Shown: positions 52,831 through 61,694 of the stretch, one piece after another
Position numbering within the stretch: position 1 is the stretch's first letter
Layout: each line of letters opens with the position of its first letter
Source: Actinoplanes auranticolor
GTDB taxonomy: Bacteria > Actinomycetota > Actinomycetes > Mycobacteriales > Micromonosporaceae
NCBI RefSeq assembly: GCF_018332655.1
Contig: NZ_BOQL01000006.1
Span: 62,001-126,000, forward strand
DNA: 64,000 nt
Reading direction: 5' to 3'
Made by a program: the position numbers and the translations under genes
The notes under the pieces: model-generated
Database searches by the model: none
Told to the model about the DNA's origin: nothing
Seen by the model: only the letters and a program-made list of their open reading frames with translations

Positions 52831-53715
52831 ATGAGCACCGCCACCGACCGGTTGCTGCGCCGCCTGGAATGGCAGGTGGTGCGCCGCCTCGACGGGCGGC
52901 TGCAGGGCGCGTACCGCACGTTGTGGCACGGCGCCGGCACCGACTTCACCGACCTGCGCACCTACACCCCCGAGGACGACGTCCGGCACATCGACTGGAA
53001 CGTCACCGCGCGCCTGGACGAGCCGTTCGTGCGGCAGTATTCCGAGGACCGCGAGATGACCGCCTGGCTGGTGCTGGACCGCTCGGCGTCGATGCGCTTC
53101 GGCGCCGCCGGGCACGGCAAGGACTCCGTCGCCGCCGAGCTGGTGGTCGCGCTGGCCCGGCTGCTGACGCAGGGCGGCAACCGGATCGGCGCCATCCTGT
53201 ACGACAACCGGGCGCACCAGGTGATACCCCCGCGCACCGGGCGCAACCAGATCCTGCGGCTCGCGCACGAACTGACGCGGCCGCAGCCCGCCGCGGGCCC
53301 CGGCACGACGACGGACCTCGCCGCGATGCTCCGGCTGGCCGCCGCCACCACGGCGAAGCGGCGCAGCCTGGTCTTCGTGGTCTCGGACTTCATCGGCGAC
53401 CCGGGCTGGGACCGGGCGCTCGGCATGCTCACCCACCGGCACGAGGTGGTGGCGGTGCGGATCGTCGACCCGGCCGAGCTCGACCTGCCCGACGTGGGGC
53501 TGGTCCTGGTGGAGGACGCCGAGACCGGTGAGCAGCTGCTCGTCGACTCCAGCGACCCGCTGCTGCGGCGCCGGCTGGCCGAGCAGGTCGACGCTCACGA
53601 GCAGGCGGTGACCGACGGCATGCGCCGGGCCGGGGTCCGCCCGCACCGCATCACCACCGACCAGGACCTGCTGCGGGCACTGGTCGGCCTCGTCCTGCAG
53701 TCGGGACGGCGGTGA
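52831..53715 (+). CDS. DUF58 protein
   Basis: 294 residues. DUF58 signature: GTDFTDLRTYTPEDDVRHIDWNVTARLDEPFVRQYSEDREMTAWLVLDRSASM, which leads into a VWA-like fold with a MIDAS-type DRSAS. No membrane segment. DUF58 proteins occur almost always next to MoxR and are thought to act as its adaptor or substrate. Overlaps the next gene by 4 bp (GTGA). Confidence 0.93.
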   Translation: MSTATDRLLRRLEWQVVRRLDGRLQGAYRTLWHGAGTDFTDLRTYTPEDDVRHIDWNVTARLDEPFVRQYSEDREMTAWLVLDRSASMRFGAAGHGKDSVAAELVVALARLLTQGGNRIGAILYDNRAHQVIPPRTGRNQILRLAHELTRPQPAAGPGTTTDLAAMLRLAAATTAKRRSLVFVVSDFIGDPGWDRALGMLTHRHEVVAVRIVDPAELDLPDVGLVLVEDAETGEQLLVDSSDPLLRRRLAEQVDAHEQAVTDGMRRAGVRPHRITTDQDLLRALVGLVLQSGRR

Positions 53716-54686
53716 CCGTGCGCTATCCGATCATGCTGGTGGTGGCCCTGCTGGTCACGGCGGCGGCTGTCGCGGCGTACGTCGTCCTGCAACGGCGCCG
53801 CACCGCCGCCCTGGCCGCGTTCGGGCTCGGCGGTCCGGGCGGTTCACGCCGGGCGGCCGTACGCCGGCACCTGCCGTACGCGTTGCTGCTCGCGGCCCTG
53901 CCGTTGCTGCTCGGCGGGCTGGCCCGCCCGCAGGTCACCATCGACGTGCCGCGCGTCTCGGGCACGGTCGTGCTGGTCTTCGACATCTCCAACAGCATGG
54001 CGGCCACGGACGTGGCACCGAGCCGGCTGGCCGCCGCGCAGGCGGCGGCGACCGGTCTCGTCGAGGAGCAACCCGACACCGTGGACATCGGCGTGGTCGT
54101 CTTCGGCGACCAGGCGCTGACCACGCAGGCGCCCACCGACGACCACGCGGCGGCGCTGGCCGCGATCAACCGGCTGACCGCCACCGGCGGCACGTCGCTG
54201 GCGCAGGCGGTCCTGGCCGCGCTGACCACGATCACCGGCAGGCCGGTGGCCCTGCCGCAGGACGGCGCCGCGCCACCGCAGCTGGGCTACTGGGGGTCGG
54301 CCGGCATCGTGGTCTTCTCCGACGGTGAGGACACCGGCGATCCCGCGCAGGCCGAGGCGGCCGCGGACCTGGCCGCCGCGGCCGGGGTACGCATCCAGAC
54401 CGTCGGCGTCGGCACCCCGGGCGGCGCCACCGTCGAGGTCGAGGGCTACCAGCTCGCCACCGCCCTCAACGAGCAGGTGCTGCGTGGCCTGGCCGACGCC
54501 ACCGGCGGCACCTACCTGACCGCGGGGGACTCCGGGGCGCTGGCCGCCTCGACCCGGTCGATCGACCTCAAGCTGACCAGCCGCGAGGAGCCGGTCGAGC
54601 TCACCGGGCCAGTCGCCGGGCTCGCCCTGCTGTTGCTCGCGGCCGGGGCGCTGCTGATGATCCGCTGGCACGGAAGGATCGTCTGA
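53712..54686 (+). CDS. VWA-domain membrane protein (BatA-like)
   Basis: 324 residues from a GTG overlapping the DUF58 stop. An N-terminal helix (5-25), a second hydrophobic segment (about 55-72), a VWA domain about 80-290 with the MIDAS set DISNS (VLVFDISNSMAATDV), TGGTS and FSDGEDTGDP, and a C-terminal helix (LTGPVAGLALLLLAAGALLMI). The VWA domain faces the outside or the periplasm-like zone and binds a partner through a metal. Coupled to the next VWA gene by a TGATG overlap. Confidence 0.92.
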   Translation: MTVRYPIMLVVALLVTAAAVAAYVVLQRRRTAALAAFGLGGPGGSRRAAVRRHLPYALLLAALPLLLGGLARPQVTIDVPRVSGTVVLVFDISNSMAATDVAPSRLAAAQAAATGLVEEQPDTVDIGVVVFGDQALTTQAPTDDHAAALAAINRLTATGGTSLAQAVLAALTTITGRPVALPQDGAAPPQLGYWGSAGIVVFSDGEDTGDPAQAEAAADLAAAAGVRIQTVGVGTPGGATVEVEGYQLATALNEQVLRGLADATGGTYLTAGDSGALAASTRSIDLKLTSREEPVELTGPVAGLALLLLAAGALLMIRWHGRIV

Positions 54687-55756
54687 TGTCGCTCAGCTGG
54701 CCGTGGGCGCTGGCCGCCCTGCTCGTTGTCCCGGTGTTGCTGCTGGCCCGCTGGTGGGCCAACAAGCGACGCAAGCGCGCGGCCTTGCGGGTGTCGAGCG
54801 TCGCGCTGATCCGCGCGGCTCTGCCCGGCCGGTCGCAGTGGCGGCGGCGGATCCCGGTGATCCTCTTCCTGACCGGCCTGCTGGCCCTGGCCGGCGCCCT
54901 GACCCGCCCGCAGGCGTCGCTGGCGGTGCCGTCGACCGAGAGCACGATCATGCTGGCCATCGACGTGTCCGGCTCGATGTGCGCCACCGACGTCGCCCCG
55001 AACAGGCTCACCGCGGCGACCGCGGCGGCCCGGAAGTTCGTCGAGGACCAGGACGGCCGGACCCCGATCGGACTGGTCGCCTTCTCCGGCATCGCGGCCC
55101 TGCTGGTGCCGCCGACCACCGATCAGCAGGCCCTGCTGAAGGCCATCGACTCCCTGACCACAGGCCGCGGCACGGCCATCGGCCAGGCGATTCTGACCTC
55201 GATCGACGCGGTCGCCGAGATCAACCCGGACGTGCCCGCCACGGGCGTCGACCTGGGCGACGGTCCGCCGGCCACCGCGGCCACCGACTACGAGCCGGAC
55301 ACCATCGTGGTGCTCACCGACGGCGCCAACACCCGCGGCGTCGACCCCGTGACGGCGGCCGAGCAGGCCGCGGACCGGCGGCTGCGGGTCTTCACCATCG
55401 GTTTCGGCACCACCCGGCCGAGCCAGATGGTCTGCACCCCGGAGCAGATCGGCAGCGGCTCCCCGATGCGCGGCGACCCGCAGGGCTTCGGCGGCGGCGG
55501 CGGGCGCAACCCGCAGATCGACGAGGAGGCGCTGACCCGGGTGGCCGACCTCACCGGCGGCCGCTACTTCCAGGCCGAGGACGCCGAGCAGCTCAGCGAC
55601 GTGCTCGGTGACCTGCCGGGCGAGATCGGCCTGCGCCGCGAGGACGTCGAGATCACGGCCTGGTTCGTGCTCGCCGGCACGCTGCTGGTTTTCGCCGGGC
55701 TGGGGCTGTCGCTGTGGTGGAACCGGGGACCTTCAGCGACGGCCCGTCCCCGCTAG
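54686..55756 (+). CDS. VWA-domain membrane protein (BatA/BatB-like)
   Basis: 356 residues. The same plan as the gene before it: two N-terminal helices, VWA with MIDAS DVSGS (MLAIDVSGSMCATDV), GRGTA and LTDGANTRGVDP, then a C-terminal helix (ITAWFVLAGTLLVFAGLGLSLWW). An insert at about 270 (FGGGGGRNPQIDEEAL) with a Gly run distinguishes it. The two VWA proteins probably arose by tandem duplication. Last gene of the operon; its stop overlaps by 4 bp the stop of the converging L,D-transpeptidase gene. Confidence 0.92.
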   Translation: MSLSWPWALAALLVVPVLLLARWWANKRRKRAALRVSSVALIRAALPGRSQWRRRIPVILFLTGLLALAGALTRPQASLAVPSTESTIMLAIDVSGSMCATDVAPNRLTAATAAARKFVEDQDGRTPIGLVAFSGIAALLVPPTTDQQALLKAIDSLTTGRGTAIGQAILTSIDAVAEINPDVPATGVDLGDGPPATAATDYEPDTIVVLTDGANTRGVDPVTAAEQAADRRLRVFTIGFGTTRPSQMVCTPEQIGSGSPMRGDPQGFGGGGGRNPQIDEEALTRVADLTGGRYFQAEDAEQLSDVLGDLPGEIGLRREDVEITAWFVLAGTLLVFAGLGLSLWWNRGPSATARPR

Positions 55757-56988
55757 CTGCCGTACCGGTCGAACGGGACGGTCCAGTCGCCCAGGCCGTT
55801 CCAGATCGGGAGCTCACGCGGGGTGTTCTTGACGTCGACGATGTCGCCGACCAGGAAGTTGTTGTAGACCCACTTGGCGTCGGCCGTGCTGAGGTTGATG
55901 CACCCGTGCGAGAGGTTGGCCCGGCCCAGCGAGTTGTTCCACGGCGCGGCGTGCAGGTATTCGCCGGAGTAGCTGATCCGGGTGCAGAACTGAATGTTCT
56001 CCGTCACGTAGTAGTTCGGGTCCTTGGGGTCGGTGACGCCGTAGCTCGCCGAGCTCATGGTGTGCCGGCGCTTCTTGCCCAGCACCACGTGCGGTCCGCC
56101 CGCGGTCCAGTAGCTGATGCGCTCGCCGTTCGCGCCGGTCGTGCCGCCGCCCTTGCCGAGGCTGCTCTTCATCGTCCGGACCAGCTTGCCGTCGATGTAG
56201 ACCTTCGTCAGGTGGGTCCGGTTGTCACTGACGGCGATCAGCTGCCGGCCGATCCGGAAGTTGGTCGACACGTTCTTCGCCCCGTACGTCGTCTTGCCGA
56301 GCTTGACGCCGAACATGCCGACGCTCACCTTGACCGTGGTGCCGGCGGCCCAGTACTTCGCCGGCCGCCAGTGCACGGTCTTGTCGTCCTTCCAGTAGAA
56401 CTTGCCCTTCACCGCGGGCAGCGTCTTGATCTCGATGGCCTTCTCCGCGGCCTTCTTGTTGACCGCGCGGCTGAACGCGACGATCACCGGCTGCCCGGCG
56501 CCGTACGTCCTGCCCTCCTTGAGGGCGAGCATGCCGTTGGCCTGGAAGGTGACCCGGGCGATGTTCTCGGGCTTCAGCGTGGTGAAGGTGGTTTCCTCGG
56601 TGGTGGTCTTGCCCGCGCTGTCGGCGGCCGTGACGGTCACCTTGTACTTCTTGCCGTACGCCAGATCGTCGGTGGACCGCCAGGTCCCGTCGTCCTGCAT
56701 CGCGCCGTCGATCTTGGCCTTGCCCGCGGTGACGGTGACCGACTGGAGTTTGCCGTCCGCGGCGCTGACGACGATCGGCTTCACCGGCGACACCCCGGTG
56801 TCCCCGTCGGCCGGCGTCACGCTCATCCGGACGGGCGCGGCGACCACCTGGTCGACGTTCGCCGCCGGCTCGACCCAGCCCGTGGCGTCGTCCGCCTGGC
56901 CGGACGAGGAGCACCCGGCCGCGGCGGCAGTCGTGGCAGCCGCGGCTATGCCCACCGCGCCGATGATCACCTTACGTCGCTGAATCAT
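55753..56988 (-). CDS. L,D-transpeptidase lipoprotein (YkuD) with Ig-like domains
   Basis: 411 residues from ATG 56986-56988; the frame is open beyond but the lipobox fixes the start. Signal with Cys26 in AAAAGCSSSG, two Ig-like (Big_10-type) domains (about 50-140 and 145-250), and a YkuD catalytic domain (about 250-385) with the active-site motif LSHGCINLSTADAKW (His361, Cys363). Mycobacterial LdtMt2-like architecture. Makes 3-3 cross-links in peptidoglycan outside the membrane. No promoter was assigned. The neighbouring converging operon also works at the envelope. Confidence 0.93.
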   Translation of the reverse strand: MIQRRKVIIGAVGIAAAATTAAAAGCSSSGQADDATGWVEPAANVDQVVAAPVRMSVTPADGDTGVSPVKPIVVSAADGKLQSVTVTAGKAKIDGAMQDDGTWRSTDDLAYGKKYKVTVTAADSAGKTTTEETTFTTLKPENIARVTFQANGMLALKEGRTYGAGQPVIVAFSRAVNKKAAEKAIEIKTLPAVKGKFYWKDDKTVHWRPAKYWAAGTTVKVSVGMFGVKLGKTTYGAKNVSTNFRIGRQLIAVSDNRTHLTKVYIDGKLVRTMKSSLGKGGGTTGANGERISYWTAGGPHVVLGKKRRHTMSSASYGVTDPKDPNYYVTENIQFCTRISYSGEYLHAAPWNNSLGRANLSHGCINLSTADAKWVYNNFLVGDIVDVKNTPRELPIWNGLGDWTVPFDRYGS

Positions 56989-57154
56989 GACTCTCACATT
57001 CGAGGGAAACCAACCGGCGCCATCCAGGCCCTGCCACCTAGACGGGAGCGGGGTCCGGAACGTTGCATCCGTCTTCGAAAGGAGATCATCCTGACAGATC
57101 TCGATCCCGGCCGGTAGGCCGCACCGGTCGGCCGGTCCGTGGTAACCGGCGGCA

Positions 57155-57171
57155 AGCTCCAAACTGGAGCT
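57155..57171 (-). terminator. Short hairpin after the phosphotransferase gene
   Basis: AGCTCC (57155-57160), loop AAACT, GGAGCT (57166-57171): a 6-bp stem 36-52 bp past the stop of the minus-strand phosphotransferase gene. Weak; a possible terminator. The rest of 56989-57206 holds the upstream region of the L,D-transpeptidase gene and nothing else recognised. Confidence 0.35.
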
Positions 57172-57206
57172 CACGGTGGCTTCTGGCCCACTCTGGGTGA
57201 CTCCGG

Positions 57207-57977
57207 TTATTGGCGCGGGAAGTCGGCGAGCTCTCGGACGGCGCTGTCCAGGGCCCGGTCGACACCTTGATCGATCATGCGCTGGAACGCGGGATCGCCG
57301 GCCGCGGCGGTGCGCCGGATGCCCCGGGCGGACGCGTCGACCCGTTGACGCACGATGTCGAGGAACTCTCCGAGGGGGCCCTCCCACCCGTACGTGTCGA
57401 GGAACTGCCGGAGCCGGCGGGGCCGCTCGGCGAACGCGGTGAACCCTTCGGCCGCCACCACATGCCGGGCGTGCAGAGGCACCCAGGCGAAGGCGGTGAA
57501 GGCCAGATCCCACTCGGGCGCGGCCGGCGCGGCGAAGTCCCAGTCGAAGAAACCCGTCAACGTTCCGTCCGCCCAGACGGCGTTGTAGGGCGCGGCGTCG
57601 TTGTGCCCGATGATCATTCCGGGCTGCCAGCTCCCGCCCTCACGCCAGACGGCATCATCCGCCGGCGTGAAACTCGCGACGGCACTGTGCAGCTCACGAA
57701 CCCAGCCGGCCACCTGGTGCAGCGCACGGTCGCTGTGCACCCAGGCCGGCCACGGCCGGGCGTCTCCCACGACTTCGCCGGGCAGGAACGACAGGATCTC
57801 CCGCCCCTGCTCGTCGAAGCCGAGCGCCCGCGGTGCGCCGTCGAAGCCGGCAGCCTCCAGATGCCGCAGCACGGCGTGCACCGACGGCGTCCAATGCCCG
57901 GCAGTGCGCCGGACCGTGTCACCCACCCGGACCGCTCCACCGGTGTTGCCGCCGGTGAGCCGCTGTTCCGTACTCAT
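57207..57977 (-). CDS. Aminoglycoside phosphotransferase-family kinase
   Basis: 256 residues. APH/choline-kinase fold: N-lobe with VRRTAGHWTPSVHAVLRHLEAAGFDGAPRALGFDEQGREILSFLPGE, the catalytic loop HNDAAPYN (HxDxxxxN, about residues 124-131) and the metal-binding FFDWDFAAPAAPEWDLAF. Such proteins phosphorylate aminoglycosides, macrolides, homoserine or unknown small molecules; the sequence alone does not show resistance. Monocistronic, divergent from the DUF3455 gene. Confidence 0.85.
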   Translation of the reverse strand: MSTEQRLTGGNTGGAVRVGDTVRRTAGHWTPSVHAVLRHLEAAGFDGAPRALGFDEQGREILSFLPGEVVGDARPWPAWVHSDRALHQVAGWVRELHSAVASFTPADDAVWREGGSWQPGMIIGHNDAAPYNAVWADGTLTGFFDWDFAAPAAPEWDLAFTAFAWVPLHARHVVAAEGFTAFAERPRRLRQFLDTYGWEGPLGEFLDIVRQRVDASARGIRRTAAAGDPAFQRMIDQGVDRALDSAVRELADFPRQ

Positions 57978-58090
57978 GCCTTCATTGTGACCGTCTCCCG
58001 CCGACGCTCGTCGGAGCGCGCCCGGGCAACGATGGGTGTCTCTGCGGGCAAGCGCTGATCGATCACCGTCACGGGCGCGTAGTCAACGTC

Positions 58091-58597
58091 ATGCGCTCGC
58101 TCAAGAGAAAATTCGCCGTCGCCGCAGCCGCCGTTGTGGCGGTGGGCGTTTCCGCGGTCACCTACCAGGCTTCCGCCGCCGAGGCTCCGTCCCTGCAGCC
58201 GCCGGCCGGCCTGAAGATCATCGGCCAGTTCGTGGTCGGCACCGGCACCCAGACCTACACCTGTACGGGTGGCAAGTTCGCCGGCTCGTCGGTCCCCGAG
58301 GCCACCCTGTTCGACGGCGCCAACCGCAAGATCCACCACTTCGGCGGCCCGACCTGGCAGTCCGAGTCGGACGGCTCCCTGATCACCGCCGGCCCGGTAG
58401 CGAACTCACCCGTACCCGGCGCCATCCCCGAACTCCTGCTCGAGGTGAAGACCCGCTCCGGCCAGGGCTTCCTCACCACCGTGACCCACATCCAGCGCAT
58501 GAACACCTTCGGCGGCGTGGCCCCCGCCACCCCCTGCACCGACGGCCAGAAAACCAGCGTCCCCTACAACGCCAACTACATCCTCTGGGGCAACTGA
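58091..58597 (+). CDS. Secreted DUF3455 protein
   Basis: 168 residues with a signal peptide (MRSLKRKFAVAAAAVVAVGVSAVTYQASAAEA, cleaved near 30). The mature part matches the DUF3455 family: PPAGLKIIGQFVVGTGTQTYTC, GPTWQSESDGSLITA, WLLL-like LLLEVKTRSGQG, THIQRMNTFGGVAP. Two cysteines probably form a disulfide (YTCTGG, TPCTDG). Function unknown; fungal relatives are secreted antigens. The 3' half has an extreme preference for C at the third codon position, merging into the C/A-rich spacer that follows. Confidence 0.85.
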   Translation: MRSLKRKFAVAAAAVVAVGVSAVTYQASAAEAPSLQPPAGLKIIGQFVVGTGTQTYTCTGGKFAGSSVPEATLFDGANRKIHHFGGPTWQSESDGSLITAGPVANSPVPGAIPELLLEVKTRSGQGFLTTVTHIQRMNTFGGVAPATPCTDGQKTSVPYNANYILWGN

Positions 58598-59037
58598 CCA
58601 CCCCAGCGCACCCACCGAACCACGCCCCGCGATCAGCATGCCGATCACGACAACGGTCGCCGATCCGCGGCGCGCGAGTAACAAGGAACGGGCTGTGCCG
58701 ACACGCCACACCGCGGCAACCCGCCTGCCCCCGGCCACCGCCCGCGTGAAAGCAAGCACCGCAACCGGCGAGGTGCGTCCGCAAGACCCACCACCAAGGC
58801 CGGCCTGCCCGACGAAATCCCTCACCGCGCCCACAGCGCGGCAGCCGGACCACCCACCGCAAGGGGACCACCCACCAGGCAGAAGCACCCAGCAGCGGGC
58901 AACCAAAAACCTGCCGCAAGAAAAAACCATGCAAGGTCGGGGGCCGGGGGTGACCAAGAACGGCATAAAGACGCCCCACCAGCCGTCTTGGTCACCCCCG
59001 GCCCCCGACCGTCCACCGCAACCAAAGAAACAAACCA
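58598..59037. other. 440-bp C/A-skewed intergenic region
   Basis: Lies between two converging genes. The + strand is rich in C and A and poor in G and T (for example CCGGACCACCCACCGCAAGG, and AAAAACC and AAAAAAC words), unlike the rest of the window. The skew continues into both flanking gene ends. Its right part holds the 25-bp inverted repeat at 58935-59010. The open frame 58638-59075 on the + strand is low-complexity (Pro/Thr/Gln) and is not taken as a gene. Confidence 0.6.
58935..59010. terminator. Perfect 25-bp inverted repeat, probable bidirectional terminator
   Basis: Arm 58935-58959 begins GGTCGGGGGCCGGGGG and ends TGACCAAGA; arm 58986-59010 is its exact reverse complement. The loop is 26 nt. 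It lies about 28 bp from the stop of the minus-strand ligase gene and 340 bp past the DUF3455 stop. Very stable hairpin; could also be a protein-bound or mobile palindromic element. Confidence 0.7.
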
Positions 59038-60567
59038 CTAACCAGAACAAAGCCGATCCCGAATCTCCCCCTTGAGAATCTTCCCGACCCGAGACCGAGG
59101 CAACTCAGCCCACACAAAGATCTCCTTAGGAGCCTTCACCCCACCAACCCGCTCCCGAACAAACGCACTGACGGCCGCGAGATCAACCGACTCCCCGGGA
59201 ACGGGCTGGACCACGGCAGTAACCCGCTCACCCCACTTCTCATCAGGCACCCCGATAACCGCCGCCTCGTAAACCGAAGGATGATGCATCAACGCCTGCT
59301 CCACCTCAGCGGAATAGACGTTGTACCCACCCGTGATGATCATGTCCTTGGCCCGGTCCACGATGAACAGGTAATTGTCCTCGTCGAGATAGCCGATATC
59401 ACCCGTGTGGTGCCAGCCGTACGCGCTCGCCTCAGCGGTCGCCGCGGGGTTCTTGTAGTACCCGCGCATCACCAGCGACCCCCGGACCACGATCTCCCCG
59501 CGTTCACCGGCCGGCAGAAGGGTGCCCGTACCGTCCATGATGGCCACCGTGACCAGCGGGGACGGGTGACCGGCGGAGCCCAGCCGGTCCACCGCCGGGC
59601 TGCCGTCGGGCCGCAGGTGCTCGGCCGGCGCCATCGTCGAGATCATCATCGGCGCCTCGGACTGGCCGAAGAGCTGCCCCATGACCGGTCCGAACACCTC
59701 GATCGCCTCGGTCAGCCGGGCCGTCGACATCGGCGCCGCCCCGTACCAGAAGCATTGCAGGCTGCTCACGTCGGTGGTGTGCACGTCGGGGTGGGCCAGG
59801 GCCAGGTAGATGACGGTCGGTGGCAGGAACGTGTGGGTCACCCGCTGCGCCTCGATCAGGTGCAGGAACTCGCCGACGTCGGGGCGGGCCATGATCACGA
59901 TGCGGCCGCCGAGGGCCATGACCGGGAAGCACAGTACGCCCGCCGCGTGGGTGAGCGGGGCCAGCGCCAGGTAGGTGGGGCGGCCGGTGAACGGGTAGCT
60001 CATCAGCGTGATGGCCGACATCGCTTCGAGGTTGCGGTCGGTGAGCATCACGCCTTTCGGCGTGCCGGTGGTGCCGCCGGTGCCGACCAGCATCACCGTG
60101 TCGGGGTGCTCCGGGGCGGGCAGGGCCGCCGGGGGACCGGCGGTCCACTCGGCGAAGGTCACGCCCAGGGGAGTGGGGCCGTCGAGGCAGACGTAGACGC
60201 GGACCTGGGGGAGCAGCGGCGCGATCGTCTCGACCAGCGGGGCGTACGCCGCCTGGAAGATCAGGCAGGTGCAGTCGAAGAGGTCGAGCAGCGCCCGGTT
60301 CTCCGCGGCCTCGTTGCGCGGGTTGACCGGGCACCACACCGCCCCCAGCCGGGAGATGCCGAAGACCGCCGAGAACGCCACCGGGTCGTTGCCGGACAGG
60401 ATGGCCACGGAATCGCCGGCGCGCACCCCGCTGCGGTGCAGCGCGCCGGCGACCCGGTGGCTCAGCTCCTGGACCTCGGCGTAGCTCATCGTCCGGGTCC
60501 CGGCGACCAGGCACGGCTCGCCGGGGCCGAGCGAGGCCCCCTTGTCCAGGTAGTCGACCAGAGCCAT
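59038..60567 (-). CDS. Acyl-CoA synthetase/AMP-dependent ligase
   Basis: 509 residues from ATG 60565-60567 (MALVDYLDKGASLGPGE). ANL-superfamily: P-loop-like LVGTGGTTGTPKGVMLTDRN, FGQSEAPMMIS, YGWHHTGDIGYLDEDNYLFIVDRAKDMIITGGYNVY, and the catalytic Lys in RSRVGKILKGEIRD. Activates a carboxylic acid as acyl-AMP and then acyl-CoA. Third gene of a TetR-controlled operon (SDR, saccharopine-dehydrogenase-like, ligase), 8 bp after the previous stop. The last 100 codons use many A/T-ending codons unlike the rest of the gene. The natural acid is unknown. Confidence 0.92.
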   Translation of the reverse strand: MALVDYLDKGASLGPGEPCLVAGTRTMSYAEVQELSHRVAGALHRSGVRAGDSVAILSGNDPVAFSAVFGISRLGAVWCPVNPRNEAAENRALLDLFDCTCLIFQAAYAPLVETIAPLLPQVRVYVCLDGPTPLGVTFAEWTAGPPAALPAPEHPDTVMLVGTGGTTGTPKGVMLTDRNLEAMSAITLMSYPFTGRPTYLALAPLTHAAGVLCFPVMALGGRIVIMARPDVGEFLHLIEAQRVTHTFLPPTVIYLALAHPDVHTTDVSSLQCFWYGAAPMSTARLTEAIEVFGPVMGQLFGQSEAPMMISTMAPAEHLRPDGSPAVDRLGSAGHPSPLVTVAIMDGTGTLLPAGERGEIVVRGSLVMRGYYKNPAATAEASAYGWHHTGDIGYLDEDNYLFIVDRAKDMIITGGYNVYSAEVEQALMHHPSVYEAAVIGVPDEKWGERVTAVVQPVPGESVDLAAVSAFVRERVGGVKAPKEIFVWAELPRSRVGKILKGEIRDRLCSG

Positions 60568-60575
60568 CGCCGGGC

Positions 60576-61694
60576 TCAGCGCGCGACGGTGACGACGGGT
60601 TCGAGCACCAGTCCGAACGTCCGCAGCACGCCGAGCAGCTCGCGGTGGCCGCACGCCTGGCAGGCCGAGGCCAGCCCGGTGCGCCGGGGCGCCTGCTGGA
60701 CCAGCGACTGCGCGGCCCACGCCTGCAGCAACCCGGTCTGCTTGTAATTGGAGTTGCCGTGGATGACGCAGTGCGCCCGGCCCAGCGGCCCGGAGGCGTA
60801 CACGGAGTCGACCGAGGTGTTGAGCCGCGGGTTCTCCCGCGGCGGCATGCCGGTCTGCCACTGCTCGGCGATCGCGGCCAGGGCGGGACCCTGCTGCTCG
60901 GCCGGCAGGGTCTTGATCTCGGCCTGCACCATCATGGTGGTGGCGGCGACGGCCTCCATGACGTCGCGGTTCATGACGCCGCCGACCGCCCGGCAGGTCG
61001 AGACCCGCGGGTCGTCGGCGAACCAGACCGGGTGGCACATGCCGCCCCAGGGCAGCGCCAGCGAGGTGGCGTGCCGGCCCGGCACGGTGACCTCGAAACG
61101 GGCCGTCGGGTCCCACTGCACGTACTTGTTCTCGGCCAGGTGGAACCAGTCGGCGGCCAGGATCGCGAAGATGGTCTCGGTCGAGGCGATCGTGGGCGCG
61201 CCCTCCCACAGCACCAGGATGTCCAGCGTGTCCATCCCGGGATGTTCCAGGCACAGGTTCGCGGCGATCTCCCCGGTCGTGTACATCTGCGCGACCCCGG
61301 GGGAGATCAGCAGGCCGGCGGCGGCGTACGCCGCGCCCCATTTGCGCTTGGCGTGCAGCAGCCAGTCCTGCTCGCCGGTGGTGTCCAGGTAATGGCAGCC
61401 CGCGGCCAGCGCCGCCTCGGCCACCGGGTCGCCGAGCGTGATGAACGGGCCGACGGTGTTGCACACGACGCTCGCGCCGCGGAACAGCTCGGTGAGGGCG
61501 CCGGTCTCGTGCTCGACCTCCATCACCTCGTAGTCGGCGGTCTCGATGCCGGGGACCCGGTCCAGCACCTCGCGGAGCCGGTCCTTGTCGCGGCCGGCGG
61601 CGATGAACGGCAGGTTGAGCTCGCGCAGGTACTCGCAGATGAGCCGTCCGGTGTAGCCGGAGGCGCCGTAGACCACGACGGGACGCATGGTCAC
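60576..61694 (-). CDS. Saccharopine-dehydrogenase-like NAD(P) protein (DUF5938-like)
   Basis: 372 residues, ATG overlapping the SDR stop by 4 bp. N-terminal Rossmann fold VVYGASGYTGRLICEYLRELNLPFIAAGRDKDRLREVL (about 6-43), then VVCNTVGPFITLGDPVAEAALAAGCHYLDTTGEQ, as in saccharopine-dehydrogenase-like oxidoreductases. The C-terminal half contains CQACGHRELLG, which could bind metal. Members act on lipid-like or polyketide-type substrates in few known cases; the reaction here is not known. Middle gene of the operon. Confidence 0.82.
   Translation of the reverse strand: MTMRPVVVYGASGYTGRLICEYLRELNLPFIAAGRDKDRLREVLDRVPGIETADYEVMEVEHETGALTELFRGASVVCNTVGPFITLGDPVAEAALAAGCHYLDTTGEQDWLLHAKRKWGAAYAAAGLLISPGVAQMYTTGEIAANLCLEHPGMDTLDILVLWEGAPTIASTETIFAILAADWFHLAENKYVQWDPTARFEVTVPGRHATSLALPWGGMCHPVWFADDPRVSTCRAVGGVMNRDVMEAVAATTMMVQAEIKTLPAEQQGPALAAIAEQWQTGMPPRENPRLNTSVDSVYASGPLGRAHCVIHGNSNYKQTGLLQAWAAQSLVQQAPRRTGLASACQACGHRELLGVLRTFGLVLEPVVTVAR

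Noticed and set aside
57080..57117. Possible leader peptide after AAAGGAG (LTDLDPGR)
   Set aside because: It would need a CTG start, is eight codons long, and lies upstream of a gene on the opposite strand. No attenuator-like structure follows.
58638..59075. 145-residue + strand frame in the spacer
   Set aside because: Pro/Thr/Gln-rich low complexity explained by the C/A skew; it runs through both arms of the 25-bp inverted repeat and into the end of the ligase gene.
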